Positions 48,110-57,284 of a stretch of 64,000 nucleotides of DNA are shown one piece after another. Source of the DNA: Clostridia bacterium (lineage in GTDB: Bacteria > Bacillota > Clostridia > Christensenellales > CAG-138); NCBI GenBank assembly GCA_017416425.1, contig JAFQCL010000001.1:94778-158777 (forward strand), given 5' to 3'. A model generated the notes under the pieces. That model saw only the letters and a program-made list of their open reading frames with translations, did no database searches and had not been told where the DNA came from. The first letter of the stretch is position 1. Every line of letters begins with the position of its first letter. Position numbers and translations under genes: made by a program.

Positions 48110-48535
48110 ATGAGTTATCACCTTAAACTCACCAAAGGGCTTTCGTATTCTGGTATCGTGACCGCAAGCAAGAAGAAACCGGATGTGTACGTCGATAACA
48201 AGACAATTGCTGACAAGGCTATTGCCACTGGCTATTTCAAGCTTGTCGCAGAGGACGACAGCAGCGTCGATAATGCCGGAAACGACAGCACAAGCGACGA
48301 ATTTCCTGACGGCATCTTTGGGGAGGCAGAAGACGACAGCGCTGGCGGCAAGACCATCGACAAGATGACCGCCTCTGAACTTGAAACCTTTGCCGCCTAT
48401 AAGGGCGTGAGCCTGAAAGGCATCAGAGGCAAGGATAAGGTCATCGAAAAGCTGCGCGAGGCACTTGGAGAGGAGACTATCAGCGGCATCATCGCGTATG
48501 GTAGCCCCACTATGGTCGAGCTCCAGGACGAATAA
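48110..48535 (+). CDS. Capsid-associated protein with C-terminal HeH/SAP-like helix pair
   Basis: The 141-residue protein has an N-terminal strand-rich part (MSYHLKLTKGLSYSGIVTAS, then DNKTIADKAIATGYFKLVAE), a low-complexity Asp/Ser linker and a HeH/Rho-N-like motif MTASELETFAAYKGVSLKGI (about 84-103). Similar genes lie between capsid and connector genes in Clostridia phages. A head-decoration role is possible but not shown. Confidence 0.6.
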   Translation: MSYHLKLTKGLSYSGIVTASKKKPDVYVDNKTIADKAIATGYFKLVAEDDSSVDNAGNDSTSDEFPDGIFGEAEDDSAGGKTIDKMTASELETFAAYKGVSLKGIRGKDKVIEKLREALGEETISGIIAYGSPTMVELQDE

Positions 48536-48550
48536 AGGAGGGCGAACGGC

Positions 48551-48946
48551 ATGGCAGAAAGACCGTGGGTGACACCGGCGGAAGTCAGAGAGTATTCCGA
48601 CTACGCACCGGTGCAGCAGCGAAACGACCATAAGCTCGCTTTCGACATTGCGAGAGCGGAGCAATACGTCATATCCTACACCAACAATGATTTTGCTGAT
48701 GCCGAGACGATTCCTGAGCCCGTAAAGACCGCCGTTATTCTCTTAGCAGAGGCGTATGCGTACAATGCAGGCGCGGATGCAAAGAGCGGCGGCAAGCGTG
48801 TAAAAAGCGAGACATTCGACGATTACAGCTACACGGCGGACGACGTTTACATCAGCATCGACGGTCTCGGCGTGAATATCCTGCTTGACCCCTACGTAAA
48901 GGTCGCGACCCGGAACGGCGTGACGCTACGCATGAGGAGACTTTGA
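48551..48946 (+). CDS. Head-tail connector protein (YqbG/DUF3199-like)
   Basis: The 131-residue protein begins MAERPWVTPAEVREYSDYAP and has a helical adaptor core (AFDIARAEQYVISYTNNDFA, EPVKTAVILLAEAYAYNAG). It matches the YqbG/XkdH-like adaptor that binds below the portal. Order capsid, adaptor, stopper, tail completion is conserved. Confidence 0.8.
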   Translation: MAERPWVTPAEVREYSDYAPVQQRNDHKLAFDIARAEQYVISYTNNDFADAETIPEPVKTAVILLAEAYAYNAGADAKSGGKRVKSETFDDYSYTADDVYISIDGLGVNILLDPYVKVATRNGVTLRMRRL

Positions 48947-48962
48947 GAGAGGAGGCGGAGAC

Positions 48963-49328
48963 ATGAGCATAGAGAACTTTTTCGACCACACGTGCGACAT
49001 CTACCACGTTGAGAGCGAGGATGTTTCGCCCGGCTTCGGCCTACCTGCCTCCCCCGTCTTTTCATACAGAAACGAGCCGGACGAAGCAGCGGTGCCGTGC
49101 CACTTCGGCGTGCGGTCTATGAGCGTGACCATTACGCAGACGGAGCCCGCAAACATGATGGACGCAAAAATCAAGCTCACGCTGCCAATCGGAACGGACA
49201 TACGGATGAACGACAAAATCGTTTGGCTAGAGACCGGGATGGAGTACACAGCGGAGTTTCCTCGAAACGTGAGGAAGCATCACCTCTTTGTTTACATCAA
49301 GAGGACAGATGCACAGAGGCCGCTCTAA
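48963..49328 (+). CDS. Head-closure protein (YqbH/DUF3599-like)
   Basis: The 121-residue protein starts MSIENFFDHTCDIYHVESED and is beta-rich, ending FPRNVRKHHLFVYIKRTDAQ. It matches the YqbH/XkdH stopper family that closes the head after packaging. Its stop overlaps the next start (TAATG). Confidence 0.78.
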   Translation: MSIENFFDHTCDIYHVESEDVSPGFGLPASPVFSYRNEPDEAAVPCHFGVRSMSVTITQTEPANMMDAKIKLTLPIGTDIRMNDKIVWLETGMEYTAEFPRNVRKHHLFVYIKRTDAQRPL

Positions 49329-49846
49329 TGGGCAATCACGTCAACTTCGACCTCTCACAATTCAGGCAGTTCTTTGCGGAGCTCAGTAAAGCCGCCAAAG
49401 GCGACTTCAAGCGCGTGCTCGGACTGTTTTTGGAGGGGCTTGGAAATGAGTTTTTGCGCATCCTTGAGGATGAAATCGTCAGGCGGGAGGTTTTAGACAC
49501 GCGCCTACTGCTCAACAGCTTCCACAAGGGCAGCGAGGACGGTGTGTGGCTGCTGGACGTTGACGGCCTCACCCTTGAGGTCGGCACCAGCATTGAGTAC
49601 GCAGGATATGTAAACGACGGGCACTGGACAAATGAGCAAGGCCAGTCAGGGCGATGGGTACCCGGCAGATGGGAGGGCGACCGCTTTATTTACGAGCCGG
49701 GCGCAGATACAGGAATGTACCTCAAGCAGAAATGGGTACCCGGTAAGCATTATTGGGAGAGCGCGTTGAGGATCCTCGATGCGATCTTCCCCAAGCTACT
49801 TGAAGCAAAATTGCAACAGTGGATTGACGAATATTTTGGAACATAG
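49328..49846 (+). CDS. HK97 gp10-like tail-component protein (XkdI type)
   Basis: ATG 49328 overlaps the previous stop; the longer open frame upstream is shadow. The 172-residue protein has FLRILEDEIVRREVLDTRLL and LLNSFHKGSEDGVWLLDVDG, then VGTSIEYAGYVNDGHWTNEQ, the typical GxxxEYAxYVxxGH pattern of gp10-like neck/tail proteins. Confidence 0.85.
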   Translation: MGNHVNFDLSQFRQFFAELSKAAKGDFKRVLGLFLEGLGNEFLRILEDEIVRREVLDTRLLLNSFHKGSEDGVWLLDVDGLTLEVGTSIEYAGYVNDGHWTNEQGQSGRWVPGRWEGDRFIYEPGADTGMYLKQKWVPGKHYWESALRILDAIFPKLLEAKLQQWIDEYFGT

Positions 49847-49867
49847 CAGAAAGCGAGGTGATTCGCC

Positions 49868-50320
49868 ATGACGCTCGAACAGGAAGTTGCAAGCATTATG
49901 GCATTTGCTCTGCGGAGCGCGGGAAATCCCTCGCCGTACTACTACGACGTGCCGGAGCAGTTCGAATTCCCGGCCATGTATTTCCCGCAGCCCGAGATAG
50001 TCACACGCGGAGAGACGTTCCGTACTTACGCATCGGATTACGCATGGTACATCAACGTCATGTGCAAGACGACGGAGGAGGCCCACGAAATCGGGCTCGG
50101 TGTGCTCACGAAATTGAAACAGGCACGGAATCTCGTTCCCATAATCGACGGTGGTGGCTCGGAAACGGGCACAAAACTGAGGTTGAAAGATCCGATGCTC
50201 AAGAAGATTGACACCGGCGTAGTGCAGCTTACGATTGAGTGGACTAGCCGCAGACCATACGACGCGGAAGATGTGCTCAAGACGCAGCGTTTCTTCGTGG
50301 AGCATGATATCAAGAAATAA
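49868..50320 (+). CDS. Tail completion/terminator protein (XkdJ-like)
   Basis: The 150-residue protein has QFEFPAMYFPQPEIVTRGET and SDYAWYINVMCKTTEEAHEI followed by VVQLTIEWTSRRPYDAEDVL, matching the XkdJ/DUF6838-type protein between gp10-like and sheath genes in PBSX-like phages. It probably caps the tail tube at the neck. Confidence 0.72.
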   Translation: MTLEQEVASIMAFALRSAGNPSPYYYDVPEQFEFPAMYFPQPEIVTRGETFRTYASDYAWYINVMCKTTEEAHEIGLGVLTKLKQARNLVPIIDGGGSETGTKLRLKDPMLKKIDTGVVQLTIEWTSRRPYDAEDVLKTQRFFVEHDIKK

Positions 50321-50331
50321 GGAGGACAGTT

Positions 50332-50571
50332 ATGGCAAACAAGAGTACAAATGCCAGCACAGTGTCGGTGCTGGAAAATGAACAGGCGCAGTCCGTAACC
50401 GCACAGTTGGGCAAGAAAATCCCTATCGCGAAGCTGCGTAGGAGTTGCGTCACTCTGTTTGGCGTTACACCAAGCACTTTCGATGGTGCAACTATTGGCT
50501 TGACTGGCAGTTATACCGTCGATGAAATCAAGACCATTCTCAAGAAATGGCTCAACAAGGAGGTTAAATAA
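50332..50571 (+). CDS. Small phage protein before the sheath gene (79 aa)
   Basis: A 79-residue protein (KIPIAKLRRSCVTLFGVTPS, then YTVDEIKTILKKWLNKEVK). The sequence resembles YqbN/KOW-less small proteins found in this place in related prophages; its role is not known. AAGGAGGACAGTT precedes ATG 50332, and the sheath starts three bases after its stop. Confidence 0.6.
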   Translation: MANKSTNASTVSVLENEQAQSVTAQLGKKIPIAKLRRSCVTLFGVTPSTFDGATIGLTGSYTVDEIKTILKKWLNKEVK

Positions 50572-50573
50572 CA

Positions 50574-51917
50574 ATGGCTGGCGGAACTTTTGATAAGCTG
50601 GTCGGCAAGGTCAGACCCGGTACGTACATCAATTTTGAGACGACGGGAACAGATATTGTTGGCAGCAGCGAACGCGGCACAGTCATTCTGCCGCTTATCA
50701 ATTTTGGATATGGTCCTGCGGGAGAGTTTATCACCATCAACAACTCTGCGCCGGACGCGAACTACAGTAAGCTCGGATACAGCGTTTACGAGACTCCCTT
50801 GCTGCTCGTAAAAGAGGCCATGAAGAACGCAAAGACCGTAATCGTCTATATCCCAGCGCAGGGCGCGAAGGCTACGGCGACCGTGGAGAATCCCGCCATT
50901 ACCGCGAAAGCGATGTACGGCGGCAGTCGCGGTAACGATCTTGCTTTCGACTGCGTCCCCAATGAAATAGGGGGCTACGATGTGAACGTCTACCTCGACA
51001 ATGCGCTGGTAGAAACCCATGAGGGGCTTGCCACCATTGGCGACCTCATCGCCGTCGGCTCTGCGTGGATTGCATTCCAAGGAGATGCAGAGACGGAGCT
51101 GACTGAGTTCTCTGCTATCAGCCTTACCGGAGGCACGGACGGCAGCGCGACCACTCAGGATATTGCTACTTTCCTTGACGCGTCAGAGGCGCAGGTGTGG
51201 AATACAATGGCATTCCCCGTGAACTCCACAGATGAGAGCGGTCTACTCGCCGCAGCAACCAGCAAAATCAAGTATCTGCGCGAGGATGTTGGCAAGTATC
51301 GCAAGCTCGTCGTCGCCAACTACGTGTGCGACTATGAGGGAGTTATAAACGTCGTGAACAGCTACAAGCTGGCAGATGGCACGGAACTCACCACCGAACA
51401 GGCGACCGCATGGGTAGCCGGAGCTGACGCAGGCGCAGACTGCGTGACATCTAACACTTATAAAGTCGTAGAGAACGCAAGCGATATTATCGGTCTGATG
51501 TCTCACGCGGAGGCGGTTGCGGCTATCAACGCGGGCAAGTTCTTCTTCTCCTTTAACGAGAGGACGGAAGTCGCTGTCGAGTATGACATCAACTCCCTGA
51601 CCACCTTTGATAACAAGGCAAAGAGTTGGCACAAGAACCGCGTACTGCGCGTGTTGGACAGCTTCGGCGAGAGATGCGTCCTGAACTTCCCCCCGAATAA
51701 GTACGACAACAACGATGTTGGTTGGGACATCATGGAGGGCATCGGCAAGAGCATCCTCAAGATTTTCCTTGAAATGGGAGCTATCACCGAAGTGGACTAC
51801 GACAACGACTTTCTCGTTGACCGCGAGAACAGCCACGGCGACGAGACCTATTTCAACGTCGGCATCAAGCCCGTAGATAGCGCAGAAAAGCTGTTCTTCA
51901 CTATTACCACAAGATAA
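50574..51917 (+). CDS. Tail sheath protein (XkdK-like)
   Basis: The 447-residue protein is a PBSX-type contractile sheath: MAGGTFDKLVGKVRPGTYIN, RGTVILPLINFGYGPAGEFI, LLLVKEAMKNAKTVIVYIPA, and the C-terminal ILKIFLEMGAITEVDYDNDF with ETYFNVGIKPVDSAEKLFFT. It forms the contracting outer tube, so the phage is myovirus-like. Confidence 0.94.
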   Translation: MAGGTFDKLVGKVRPGTYINFETTGTDIVGSSERGTVILPLINFGYGPAGEFITINNSAPDANYSKLGYSVYETPLLLVKEAMKNAKTVIVYIPAQGAKATATVENPAITAKAMYGGSRGNDLAFDCVPNEIGGYDVNVYLDNALVETHEGLATIGDLIAVGSAWIAFQGDAETELTEFSAISLTGGTDGSATTQDIATFLDASEAQVWNTMAFPVNSTDESGLLAAATSKIKYLREDVGKYRKLVVANYVCDYEGVINVVNSYKLADGTELTTEQATAWVAGADAGADCVTSNTYKVVENASDIIGLMSHAEAVAAINAGKFFFSFNERTEVAVEYDINSLTTFDNKAKSWHKNRVLRVLDSFGERCVLNFPPNKYDNNDVGWDIMEGIGKSILKIFLEMGAITEVDYDNDFLVDRENSHGDETYFNVGIKPVDSAEKLFFTITTR

Positions 51918-51933
51918 CAGGAGGCAGAAAGAT

Positions 51934-52368
51934 ATGGCTATGGAATACAACAAAAGCCCTATTTCCCTCCGTGAGGGAAAGATTTTCATTGACGGTATCG
52001 AGTGCGTCGACAGCGTGAAGTGTGAAATCAAGTACACTCCAGACGTATGGACAGGCAGACAGCTTGGAGAGCGCACTCCGAGTTCCCGTTGGCTCGGAGT
52101 GGCCATCACCGGCACTATCACTCGCAGACGCAGCACCCCGTGGCTCAAGGAGGCTATTGCTAAGTATCAGAAAAGCAAGGCAACGCCAGAATTCACTATC
52201 CAGGGCATTATGGACGATAGAAACAGCGACTACTACGCAGATAACGGCAGCGAGACCGTGACCTGCGTGGGCTGCGTCCTCACCGGAGATCTGAATCTCA
52301 TCAATCTCGACAGCGCAGGCGATGTCTTGGATGACGCAATTTCGTTCAACGCTAAGGACATCGTTTAA
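51934..52368 (+). CDS. Tail tube protein (XkdM-like)
   Basis: The 144-residue protein has SLREGKIFIDGIECVDSVKC, EIKYTPDVWTGRQLGERTPS and TGTITRRRSTPWLKEAIAKY, hallmarks of XkdM/phage-tube proteins. It assembles the inner tube around the tape-measure protein. It follows the sheath gene by 16 bases. Confidence 0.92.
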   Translation: MAMEYNKSPISLREGKIFIDGIECVDSVKCEIKYTPDVWTGRQLGERTPSSRWLGVAITGTITRRRSTPWLKEAIAKYQKSKATPEFTIQGIMDDRNSDYYADNGSETVTCVGCVLTGDLNLINLDSAGDVLDDAISFNAKDIV

Positions 52369-52439
52369 ACAGGCGGGCCTCGTTTCCTATTGGAGCGAGG
52401 CCTACTGCATTTCTACCATACCGATAAGGAGAACTGACA

Positions 52440-52901
52440 ATGGCAAGAGATTTGAAATACTTTATGCGCGACCGCGAGGAGCAAATCATCACTGTCCCCG
52501 GCCCCGCCACTTTCGTTGATGAGAACGGAGAAGTCATCGAGCTCGAAGTCCGTGTCCTCAGCAATGCGGAAATTCAGAAAATCAACAACAACTACCGCAA
52601 GCGCAGCATCGCCACTGACAAAAAGGGGCAGCCCTACATCGCCAACGGCGAAGTCGTTTACAAGACTGAAAAGGACAGCGCAAAGGCGGCACGCCATATC
52701 ATCGCGGAAGCGCTTGTTTACCCCAATCTCAAGGACGAAGAGATGATGGAGTTCTACAAGTGCGTGGACTTCACCGATATGCCTCAGCTCGTATTCTCCC
52801 GCGCGGACGAATACGCACAGGTGACAAGAGCTGTATTCACTGCCCTCGGCCTCATCGACGGAGTTCCCGATGAGGCAGTTATCGGGGAAATAAAAAACTA
52901 A
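52440..52901 (+). CDS. Tail assembly chaperone (XkdN-like, zero-frame product)
   Basis: The 153-residue protein begins MARDLKYFMRDREEQIITVP and has EAEIQKINNNYRKRS-like (NAEIQKINNNYRKRSIATDK) and AARHIIAEALVYPNLKDEEM segments typical of XkdN. It ends at a TAA one codon after A AAA AAC (52892-52898). It coats and folds the tape measure during tail assembly. The frameshifted longer form is given separately. Confidence 0.9.
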   Translation: MARDLKYFMRDREEQIITVPGPATFVDENGEVIELEVRVLSNAEIQKINNNYRKRSIATDKKGQPYIANGEVVYKTEKDSAKAARHIIAEALVYPNLKDEEMMEFYKCVDFTDMPQLVFSRADEYAQVTRAVFTALGLIDGVPDEAVIGEIKN

Positions 52902-53083
52902 TAGCCCGCACGGGCAGCAACGAATATTGGGCGCACACCCTTTGGCAGCGGCACCACCTGAGAATGGAGGATTTCGCCGCCATGCCAAGAGAGCGACAGC
53001 TCTTTTACATAGCGTCGGAGCTGACCGAATCGGAGCACCCGTGCAGGCTTGACACCATCAAACTGAGAGGAGGCGGAAAATAA
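52440..53083 (+). CDS. Tail assembly chaperone, -1 frameshift fusion (G-T type)
   Basis: Ribosomes slipping -1 on A AAA AAC (52892-52898) read on from CTA at 52898 to TAA at 53081-53083, adding 61 residues: LIARTGSNEYWAHTLWQRHH, then LRMEDFAAMPRERQLFYIAS. The extension has no start codon of its own in a suitable place and is clearly coding, so it needs the slip. This matches the G/GT chaperone pair of lambda and the equivalent in many tailed phages. The stop shares a base with the tape-measure start. Confidence 0.9.
52892..52898 (+). promoter_or_regulatory. Programmed -1 frameshift slippery site A AAA AAC
   Basis: X XXY YYZ heptamer in phase with the chaperone frame (ATA AAA AAC TAA), placed directly before the stop codon; see the two chaperone entries. 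Confidence 0.9.
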
Positions 53084-56000
53084 TGGCGGCACAACTCACT
53101 GCCATTTTTGAGCTGATAGACAAAATGTCAGACAAAATGGATGCAATTGCTACCAGCGGCAGCGGAGCCGTAGATCAATGGCAACGAGCCGAAAACGTCG
53201 CTGATTCCGCCTTTGATGCAGCAACAAAAGGCGTAGCGGGCGTGGCGCAAACAGCGCGGAGCCTCGGCGACACGCTAGAAGATACCGTACAGTCTTTTGA
53301 CACAGCAGCAGATGCGACGGAGTATTGGACTGCAGCTATCGGTAATTACGACAAGTCCGCACTGGAAGCCATCTATACCACAGAGGAACTTGTGAAAATG
53401 GGCTTCAAAACGGAGGAGGCTCTCGAAGCGGAGGCTGCAGCAGCAAGGAAAGCAGAGGAAACCCTCGAAAACCTTGACAAACAGAGCGAGGAGACCAGCG
53501 ACGGTCAAGAGGAGATGGGTGACAAAGGTGCGGATGCGCTGGCGCAGATCTCTAGCGCACTCGCAGCGGCAGGCATTGTTGAGGGCTTGCAGGAAATCGC
53601 GCAGGCTGCTTACGACCTCGCGGACAGCTTTACAGAGGCAGAGAAAGTAATCATCGGCGCAACGGGCGCGACCGGGAAAGAGCTTGATTCGCTGATGGAA
53701 AGCGCAACGACCGTGTTCGCGGATTCCCATGCGGAGAACCTTTACGACGTTGCCGCTGGTATGGCGGCAGTACAAAAGGCGACGGGCCTCGCCGGGGATG
53801 AGCTTGAGGCAGCAACGAACGCGGGCCTCGCGCTGAACGACGTGCTCGGCTACGAGGTATCGCAGACGGCACGAACGGCAAGCTCCCTGATGAAGAACTT
53901 TGGCATCTCGGCAGAGGAAGCATACAACATCATCACGGTCGGCGCACAGAGCGGAGCCGATAAGAACGGCGACCTGCTCGACGTGCTCAACGAATACGCA
54001 GCGCATTACTCCGCGCTCGGCCTCTCCGCAGATGAGTTCTTAATCAGCCTGATAAACGGCGCGGAGGCTGGCGTGTTCTCGGTCGATAAGGTCGGCGATG
54101 CCGTCAAGGAGTTCAACATCAGAGCGAAAGACGGCAGCGAAACCAGCGCGGAGGCGTTTGAAAGCCTCGGAATGAACGCGGAGGAAATGACCGCTCGCTT
54201 TGCGGCGGGCAGCGATACCGCAAGCGCAGCATTTTTCGAGGTCGTTTCGGCACTGAACGCGATGGACGACCCGATACAGAAAAACGCAGCAGCCGTCGGT
54301 CTGTTCGGCACGATGTATGAAGACCTTGAGGCCAATATCCTCCCCGTGCTCAACAGCGTGGAGGGCGGGACACTTGACGTAAACAATGCGCTCAAGACCG
54401 TCACGGAGGAAGCGAAATCGCTGAATGATAACTGGCAGGAAGCAAGCAACTCCGTCTCCACCGCATTTACAAGCGCGGTGGAACCGGCGGTAAGCGGACT
54501 GTCTAACGGAGTGGCAGGCGTGGTGAAAAGCGTCGGCGACTTCCTACAGGAACACCCCGCCGTCACAAAGGCGATTACAGCCATCGGCGTTGGACTTGCG
54601 GCGGTAGTCATTGGCATTACCGGCGTAGTGTTCGTGACGCAGGTAGCGATACCGGCGGTCACAGCCTTTGGCGTGGCACTGAACGCTGCACTCGGCCCGA
54701 TTGGATGGGTAGCACTTGCGGTCACCGGCGTAGTAGCCGCCGTGGGTGCGCTGATAGCCCTTTTCCAAGAGGAGGAAACCGAATACGACACGTGGACGGC
54801 GACCACAAAGGCGCAGTATGACGCGCTGCAAGACCTCAATTCCGAGTACGAGGAGGCTTGCGACACATACGGAGAGACAAGCGAGGAAGCACTACGGCTC
54901 AAGTACGAGATGGACGAACTGAACGCCTCTTTTGAGGCGAACAAAATGACCGTCGAGGAGTTTGTCGAGCAGTGCAACGCGCTTGTTGAAAGTCATAATG
55001 AGCTCGCGCAGGGCTATGCGGAGAACACGGCAGCAATCCGAGAGGAAGAAGTCGGCTCCCTCGCCCTCATCCAAAAGCTCGAAGATTTGGCAACGTCGAC
55101 GGAGCAGACAGCAGCGACGCAGATGCAGATGCAGAGCATCGTCGACACGCTCAACGAAAAGTACCCCGACCTTGCACTCAGCATCGCGGATGTCACGGAG
55201 AACACCGACGCGATGGTGGAATCCCTTAAAAAGGCCGCTGAGGAGCAGGCAAAGCAGGAACAGTACCAAGAGAGCTACGATACCTACGTGCAGCTCTTGA
55301 AAGAACAGGCACTACTCGAAGAACAGATAGCAGCCGCGACCGAAAACGTCCGCCTCGAACAAGAGAGGATGGACGGCATGAGCGGATGGGATCACTTTTG
55401 GTCTGCCGGAGAGTGGGACGACCTCGAATCCTACGAGACCGCGCTCGCCGACCTCGAAGCGGCACTCGCGGAAAACCAGCAGATGCAGCAGGAATGCGAA
55501 AGCACCATGCAGGAATACGCGGACGCAACAGCGGAGGCGGCAGAGGCCACCGTCAGCTACGAGGATGCGGTCAGCGACGCTATTTCCTCCGTGCAAGAGG
55601 AGATGGATGAGCTGTGCGCAGCCTACGACGAAGCCTACGAAGCGGCACGCAGCAGCATTGACGGGCAAATCGGTCTGTTCGACACGATGGCTACGGAGAC
55701 GGAAACATCCATCACGGATATGCAGAACGCTTTCCAGAGCCAAATCGACTATTTGAACACGTACACCGAAAACCTCCGCAAGGCTGCGGATTACGGGCTC
55801 GACGAGGGCTTGATAGCATCCTTGTCCGACGGCAGTGAGGAAAGCGCAGGTTATCTGAATGCCATCATTGAGAACATCGAGCAGCTTGGCGATTCCAGCG
55901 CAGAGGCGCAGCAATTCGTCGATGACTTCAACACCTCGTTCCAAGAGGTCGAGCGGGCAAAGGACGAATTTGCGACGACCGTTGCAACGATGGAGACCGA

Positions 56001-56616
56001 TTTTGATGCAAAGATGGCAGAGATCGAGGGACGGCTCGACGAAGCAATCGATAACATGAGCATGGAGGAAGAGGCAGCCGCAGCAGCCAAAGAAACGATG
56101 GCGGCATACACACAGGCCATCAGAGACGGCACTGCGAACGCGGTCAGTGCGGCAGAGAGTGCAGCAGCGGCAGTTGCGGCGGCACTTAACACCTCCTACG
56201 CCGGCGGCGTGACTACGACCGTCGCAGGATACGCATCTGGTACAACAAACGCTGAGGACGTGTTCGTCGCAGGAGAAGACGGACCAGAGCTCATCGTCGG
56301 AGCGGGCGGAAGCACCGTGTTCCCGGCGGATGAAACCAATCGCATCATCAAGGCTGTTACCGGGGAACGCGGAGGCACATATACACCTCCCGGCGGTTAC
56401 GGCGTTGACAATGTTGAGACCGAAACCAGCGGTGGCGGAGAGACCACGAAAAAGGTGGTGCTTGCCATCGAGGGCAAAGGCAACATCGAATTGACAGGTG
56501 GAAAGGCAGACGAAGAATCGCTACTTGAGTTCCTCTACGAATACCTCAAGCCGGTGTTGTCCCAAATCCTCACACAGGAGATATTTGAGGAGGGAGACAT
56601 GAGCTATGAATACTAA
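53083..56616 (+). CDS. Tail tape-measure protein
   Basis: The 1177-residue protein is long, Ala/Glu-rich and mostly helical (MAAQLTAIFELIDKMSDKMD at the start). Hydrophobic segments near 490-570 (AITAIGVGLAAVVIGITGVV; GPIGWVALAVTGVVAAVGAL) are typical of tape measures that reach the host membrane. Coiled coils lie at about 590-840 and 960-1020. At the usual 1.5 angstrom per residue the tail would be roughly 170-180 nm. The C-terminus carries GGTYTPPGGYGV-like sequence and may bind the hub. Confidence 0.92.
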   Translation: MAAQLTAIFELIDKMSDKMDAIATSGSGAVDQWQRAENVADSAFDAATKGVAGVAQTARSLGDTLEDTVQSFDTAADATEYWTAAIGNYDKSALEAIYTTEELVKMGFKTEEALEAEAAAARKAEETLENLDKQSEETSDGQEEMGDKGADALAQISSALAAAGIVEGLQEIAQAAYDLADSFTEAEKVIIGATGATGKELDSLMESATTVFADSHAENLYDVAAGMAAVQKATGLAGDELEAATNAGLALNDVLGYEVSQTARTASSLMKNFGISAEEAYNIITVGAQSGADKNGDLLDVLNEYAAHYSALGLSADEFLISLINGAEAGVFSVDKVGDAVKEFNIRAKDGSETSAEAFESLGMNAEEMTARFAAGSDTASAAFFEVVSALNAMDDPIQKNAAAVGLFGTMYEDLEANILPVLNSVEGGTLDVNNALKTVTEEAKSLNDNWQEASNSVSTAFTSAVEPAVSGLSNGVAGVVKSVGDFLQEHPAVTKAITAIGVGLAAVVIGITGVVFVTQVAIPAVTAFGVALNAALGPIGWVALAVTGVVAAVGALIALFQEEETEYDTWTATTKAQYDALQDLNSEYEEACDTYGETSEEALRLKYEMDELNASFEANKMTVEEFVEQCNALVESHNELAQGYAENTAAIREEEVGSLALIQKLEDLATSTEQTAATQMQMQSIVDTLNEKYPDLALSIADVTENTDAMVESLKKAAEEQAKQEQYQESYDTYVQLLKEQALLEEQIAAATENVRLEQERMDGMSGWDHFWSAGEWDDLESYETALADLEAALAENQQMQQECESTMQEYADATAEAAEATVSYEDAVSDAISSVQEEMDELCAAYDEAYEAARSSIDGQIGLFDTMATETETSITDMQNAFQSQIDYLNTYTENLRKAADYGLDEGLIASLSDGSEESAGYLNAIIENIEQLGDSSAEAQQFVDDFNTSFQEVERAKDEFATTVATMETDFDAKMAEIEGRLDEAIDNMSMEEEAAAAAKETMAAYTQAIRDGTANAVSAAESAAAAVAAALNTSYAGGVTTTVAGYASGTTNAEDVFVAGEDGPELIVGAGGSTVFPADETNRIIKAVTGERGGTYTPPGGYGVDNVETETSGGGETTKKVVLAIEGKGNIELTGGKADEESLLEFLYEYLKPVLSQILTQEIFEEGDMSYEY

Positions 56617-57271
56617 ATACCAAATGTGGCTGACGCATAATGCAGAGGCTGAAAAGCTCCGCATCCCCGTACTTCCTGAAAAGTTTGGCGTTAGTATCGG
56701 AAGCAAAAATTCCACTGTTGACGTGGTGGGCTTGGGTGAGATTGTTATAAAGCAATCTCGTCCGGCCTACCAATTTTCTTTTAGCAGTTTCTTTCCGGCG
56801 CAGAGCTTCCCGGGCCTGATGGTGAGCAGCATCACGCCGCCTCTCGATTGCGTGGAGAAAATCAAGAGCTGGATAGAGAGTGACAAGCCCATACATTTGA
56901 TTATTACGGACGTGGATGTAGATGTTTACTGCACGATCGAGAAGTTTAGCTACTACGAGCAAGGTGGAGATGTCGGAACCATCTATTACGATATGACCGT
57001 TAAAGAGTACAGAGAAGTTACGGTGAGAAAGGTCACGGTAGATACGCCTACAGCGACAGCGACCATCGAGAAGACCGAGACGCGCGTAGACAACACCACC
57101 ACACCTCAGACCTACACGGTCAAAAACGGTGATTGCTTGTGGAATATCGCAAAAAAATTCTATGGGAATGGCGCTAAGTATACGGTGATTTACAATGCGA
57201 ACAAGAACGTAATCGGGAACAATCCAAATCTGATTTACGCAGGGCAAGTGCTGGCGATCCCAGAGGCATAA
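56606..57271 (+). CDS. LysM-domain tail protein (XkdP-like)
   Basis: The 221-residue protein overlaps the tape measure by 11 bases. The N-terminal part (RIPVLPEKFGVSIGSKNSTV, then PAYQFSFSSFFPAQSFPGLM) is the XkdP/gp53-like domain and the last 50 residues form a LysM domain (YTVKNGDCLWNIAKKFYGNG, IYAGQVLAIPEA). It links the tube end or baseplate hub, and the LysM may touch peptidoglycan during infection. Confidence 0.9.
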   Translation: MNTKYQMWLTHNAEAEKLRIPVLPEKFGVSIGSKNSTVDVVGLGEIVIKQSRPAYQFSFSSFFPAQSFPGLMVSSITPPLDCVEKIKSWIESDKPIHLIITDVDVDVYCTIEKFSYYEQGGDVGTIYYDMTVKEYREVTVRKVTVDTPTATATIEKTETRVDNTTTPQTYTVKNGDCLWNIAKKFYGNGAKYTVIYNANKNVIGNNPNLIYAGQVLAIPEA

Positions 57272-57284
57272 AGGAGGGAGTACG

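Noticed and set aside
49097..49327. N-terminal extension of the gp10-like protein
   Set aside because: The 77 extra codons overlap the head-closure gene in another frame, are Arg/His-rich and lack a ribosome site; ATG 49328 in a TAATG overlap fits better.
52369..52439. Terminator after the tail tube gene
   Set aside because: GGCCTCG/CGAGGCC can pair, but there is a long loop and no T-run, and the next gene belongs to the same tail operon.
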